Source of the DNA: Blasia pusilla
Taxonomy: Eukaryota; Marchantiophyta; Marchantiopsida; Blasiales
Direction of reading: 5' to 3'
NCBI GenBank assembly: GCA_050084515.1
Contig: CM114274.1
Location: 12,710,001 to 12,774,000 of the forward strand
DNA: 64,000 bases
The position numbers and the translations under genes are program-made. Shown piece by piece: positions 60,928-64,000 of the stretch (its first letter is position 1; each line of letters begins with the position of its first letter). Under the pieces are notes generated by a model that saw nothing but the letters and a program-made list of their open reading frames with translations, was not told the origin of the DNA and made no database searches.

Positions 60928-62179
60928 TGTCGTGTCGAGAGCCTTTCTTCGAGTAAGGGTGGATCTTCTAGTTAAAATAGACGTAAATGATGCAAATCAA
61001 ACTTATAAGAATTTCTCATTTTTCAATACAGAATTATAAGGTAATTTTTCCATTCTATCAAGATAGGAATCAAGAATGGTAGTGCCGAGGCGGTCACTTC
61101 TTCATAATATGAAACTTCGACATTCATAACTATGAAATTTCTATACACTACTTTGCGTTTGTACATAAGGAAAATAGCACAACTAGTATTAAACCCTACT
61201 CGAGCAGGCGTATTGACGTCCATGGATAACTATATAAGGACCTACAAAGTGCAATCTCATTTCTTTCCATACGTGACTATAGGAAAAATCGCAGGAATAA
61301 GAGATTGCATGACTTGGTTCATGAACGCGTTCCCAATGGGATAAACTAGATAACGAGTGAACTAGTGCTTATCTACAACAATAATCTTGACGTGGTACCG
61401 ATTAAGGAAAGGAAAATTTGGCCTAATTCGTACTCCATCCCTATCCATATTTGACAAACATCCCCCCACTCTCTTCTATATTGATTTGGCGGAGTTGCTC
61501 TCCCAAGATGGGTAATCCACTCTTATAGGGAAAATAACAAGCCAAACCATCATCTATTTCTAGTATGACTAAACTCATCTAAGGTGACAAGTCTCTTATT
61601 TCTACACACACTACACTCTAGAAACCTCTCGAAGAATAAATCAAGGTCAACTTACTCTCTTAAGAGGGGTAATCCACTCTCATTGGAAAAGCAAGTAATC
61701 CCAAAGCCATCCACTGAAGAGTGACACGAGAGACTCAAGATATGAAGTAGAAGGTGGTGAACTCACAAGAGATCCACGAGAGTACGAAATAGAGCTAATC
61801 TTATATTGTGCCGCATGGCTTTCTCTCAAGGCTTAGCCAAACACATTTTGACACAAATAGATTACCTCTAATCTCTTCCAAAATATCCTCTTTAACTCCC
61901 TTCATATCTTCCAAACTACCGCATCAACCTTAGCCACCGATCAAGATTACTTTTGCTTTTATTTTATTTAAGCATCAATCCTACTACTTTACTTTTATAA
62001 ATCCATCTTTTATTTATTGTCTTTTCTCCTAAAATTGGGCCCGCGCAAGTGAGTCATGCTAAAGAGGTTTAAACATGAGAATTTTATTTTTTCTAGGCTA
62101 ATTACTTAATACTAATAAAACTCTCTCTAACACTTAATTATAGAGGATTTTACATAGTAGATGATTTTATTATACGACA
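60928..62179 (-). mobile_element. LTR-like element R, copy R4, nested in R3 in inverted orientation
   Basis: Starting TGTCGTGTCGAGAG and ending TTTTATTATACGACA, it lies head-to-head with R3, so the two form a palindrome of about 1.2 kb arms. A 66-codon frame (61223-61023, MDVNTPARVGFNTSC...) equals in length and position the one in R1. Confidence 0.82.
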
Positions 62180-62371
62180 CTACAACTATAAGGTCCATTC
62201 TTACTCGAAGAAAAGTTCTCGATACGATAACGTATAGGAGTAGGGATATAAGATTTGATCTTACTTTTTCTCCAAAAAGCTTATATTCTAGGGTCTTCAT
62301 ACTCTGTCTTCTCCAATCTACCTATGGATTATACTAATTTTATCTAAGACAATCTCAAGATATCTTAACAT
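62180..62371 (-). pseudogene. End of R3 and continuation of gypsy fragment E
   Basis: 62180-62229 is the missing end of R3. From 62234 to 62371 the sequence resumes the protease-RT linker region of fragment E (compare 56470-56600 in fragment C), and is then interrupted by another R copy. Confidence 0.7.
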
Positions 62372-62897
62372 TTTCGTGTCGAGTTTTTTATTTGAGTAAG
62401 GACGAATCTTCTAGTTGCAACAAACATGATTAATGCAAGGTGAACTCCCTAATAAATTCTCTTCTATTAAGGAGAGTGTATATGATAATTCACTACATAG
62501 TTATTATATACACTCTTCATTCCCTCACGATTGGCATCACGAACGGTAGTGTTGAGGGGATGATTTCTTTATAACATCAAACCCCAAAATTCCTAACTAT
62601 AAAGTCCTTGTAACTAGTATACGCTTGTACACAAGAAAAATAACACAACTAGTGTTAAATCTTATGCGAGCTGGACTATTAATATCCGTGGATCGCTGTA
62701 TAAGGACATAAAGAGTATAATCCAATGTTCTTCCATATATGACAATAAGAAAAATGACCGGAGTTGGAGATTGCTTGACATTGTTCATGAATGCCTTCCC
62801 AAAGTGGTTAATCCGATAATGAGTAAACCAGTGCCTATCTACGAAGAGAATCTTGACATAGTGTAAATTAAAGAAGAGAAAATCGGATATGACTCGT
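62372..62897 (-). mobile_element. LTR-like element R, copy R5 (first part)
   Basis: It begins TTTCGTGTCGAG after ACAT (62368-62371) and matches R1 to about 50 percent of its length. It is then interrupted at 62898 by the next copy. The rest presumably lies beyond the right edge. Confidence 0.75.
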
Positions 62898-64000
62898 TGT
62901 CATGTCGAGAGCTTTTCTTCGAGTAAGGGCCAACCTTCTAGTTGCGGCATACATAGTTGACGCATGGTAAACTCTATAGGAAGTTTACATTTTTTAATAT
63001 AAAATTATTATATAAATCCTCCATTCTCTCACGATAGGAATTACGAATGGTAGTGTTGAGCCGATCTCTTCTTCATAATATCAAACACCAAAATTCATAA
63101 TTGTAAGGTCTCTGTAAACTATTTTACACTTGTAGATAAGAAAAGAACACAATTATTATTAAATCATATCCAAGCAGACCTATTAAAATCCATGGATCAT
63201 TATATAAAAACATACAACGTATAATCGCATGTTCTCTCATACGTGACAATAGGAAGAATCACCATAGTTGAAAATTGCATAACCTAGTTTAGGAATGCAT
63301 CCCAAAGTGATAAACTAGATAGCGAGTAAACCAATGCCTATCTACAAAGATAATATTCACGTGATACGGATTAAGGAAAGAAAAATGATGTGCAATTCGT
63401 GCTGAAACTCTTTCCAAAGTTGATGGGAATATTCTAGTCTCCTCAAGAATGATTATCGACGGAATTACTCTTCCAAGAGGAGTAATCCATTATTGGGAGA
63501 GCAAAACTAAAAGTATCCACTATCTTTAGTATGACGAAACTCTCGTGAGATGACAAGTCTCTCATCCCCACAAATATCACACTCTAGAAACCTCTCAAAG
63601 AATAGACCATTATCAAATTATTCTTCTAAGAAGAATAATCCATTCTCATTGGAAGAGAAGACAAACCCGATGCCATCCACTAAAGAGTAACACGAGAATT
63701 CAAAGAATGAAATAGAAGGTGATGAACCTTGAAGATTTATTTTGTTTATATACTCACAAGAGATTCATAAGAGTACGGAATAAGGCTAGTCTTATCTTGT
63801 ATCACATAACTTTATCTCAAGGCTTAGCCAATTATATTTTGACACAATAGATTTCTTGTTAACTCTTTCAAAATATCCTCCTTTACTCACTCCATATCTT
63901 CTAAACTACTCCAACTACCTTAGCCACCAACCAAGACTACTTTTTGTTTCTTTCATTAATACACCAATCGTATTATTTTATTTTAATAATTTAATGTCTC
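62898..64000 (-). mobile_element. LTR-like element R, copy R6, cut by the window edge
   Basis: It starts TGTCATGTCGAGAGC at 62898 inside copy R5 and follows R1 to the end of the window, including the conserved block ATTGGCTAAGCCTTGAGA in reverse complement. Its reading frames are destroyed. Confidence 0.78.

Overview
The window looks like nuclear DNA of a land plant. The evidence is a complete malectin-like/LRR receptor kinase gene with plant-type 72-base LRR exons, a plant-type C3HC zinc-finger (NIPA/ZC3HC1-like) gene, and a heavy load of decayed Ty3/gypsy, Ty1/copia and LINE retrotransposons. Introns are short (about 65-1500 bases), which fits a bryophyte or lycophyte better than a large-intron plant, but I cannot name the species. 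Only two genes appear intact. They sit in a more GC- and CpG-rich central block (about 24-46 kb) between AT-rich transposon-dominated flanks.

Layout. 1-1.76 kb: broken Ty3/gypsy gag on the minus strand, running off the left edge. 5.5-11.1 kb: decayed LINE on the plus strand (ORF1 with coiled coil and RRM-like region, ORF2 with endonuclease, reverse transcriptase and terminal zinc knuckle). 13.5-16.3 kb: Ty3/gypsy pol on the plus strand, one reading frame with only four stop codons, ending in a PHD finger where a chromodomain would be expected. It is followed by a pair of 105-base TG...CA direct repeats, the second of which abuts a pseudogene of coatomer beta (beta-COP) on the minus strand (17.05-17.82 kb). 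18.4-18.7 kb: Ty1/copia RT remnant. 19.4-19.8 kb: solo LTR with a clear 5-base target duplication; an older relative lies at 12.24-12.49 kb. 20-24 kb: AT-rich DNA with palindromes.

26.3-33.4 kb: a 15-exon receptor-like kinase gene whose splice phases all agree and give 913 residues (signal peptide, malectin-like domain, four LRRs, membrane helix, kinase). 39.0-44.1 kb: a 7-coding-exon gene on the minus strand, 973 residues, C3HC zinc finger plus a second Cys/His zinc domain split by a long disordered insert. About 45.1-46.3 kb: a GC-balanced block resembling plant mitochondrial spacer DNA (possible NUMT).

47.8 kb to the right edge: a mosaic of chromodomain-type Ty3/gypsy fragments (mostly minus strand, with their own about 360-base LTRs, PBS and PPT) interrupted by at least six copies of a different about 1.2-1.27 kb LTR-like element (family R). 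R starts TGTCGT, ends ACGACA, and repeatedly sits next to a 4-base ACGT/ACAT target. Two R copies are nested in opposite orientation and form a long palindrome. The two intact genes show no sign of working together; the rest is a record of successive insertions.
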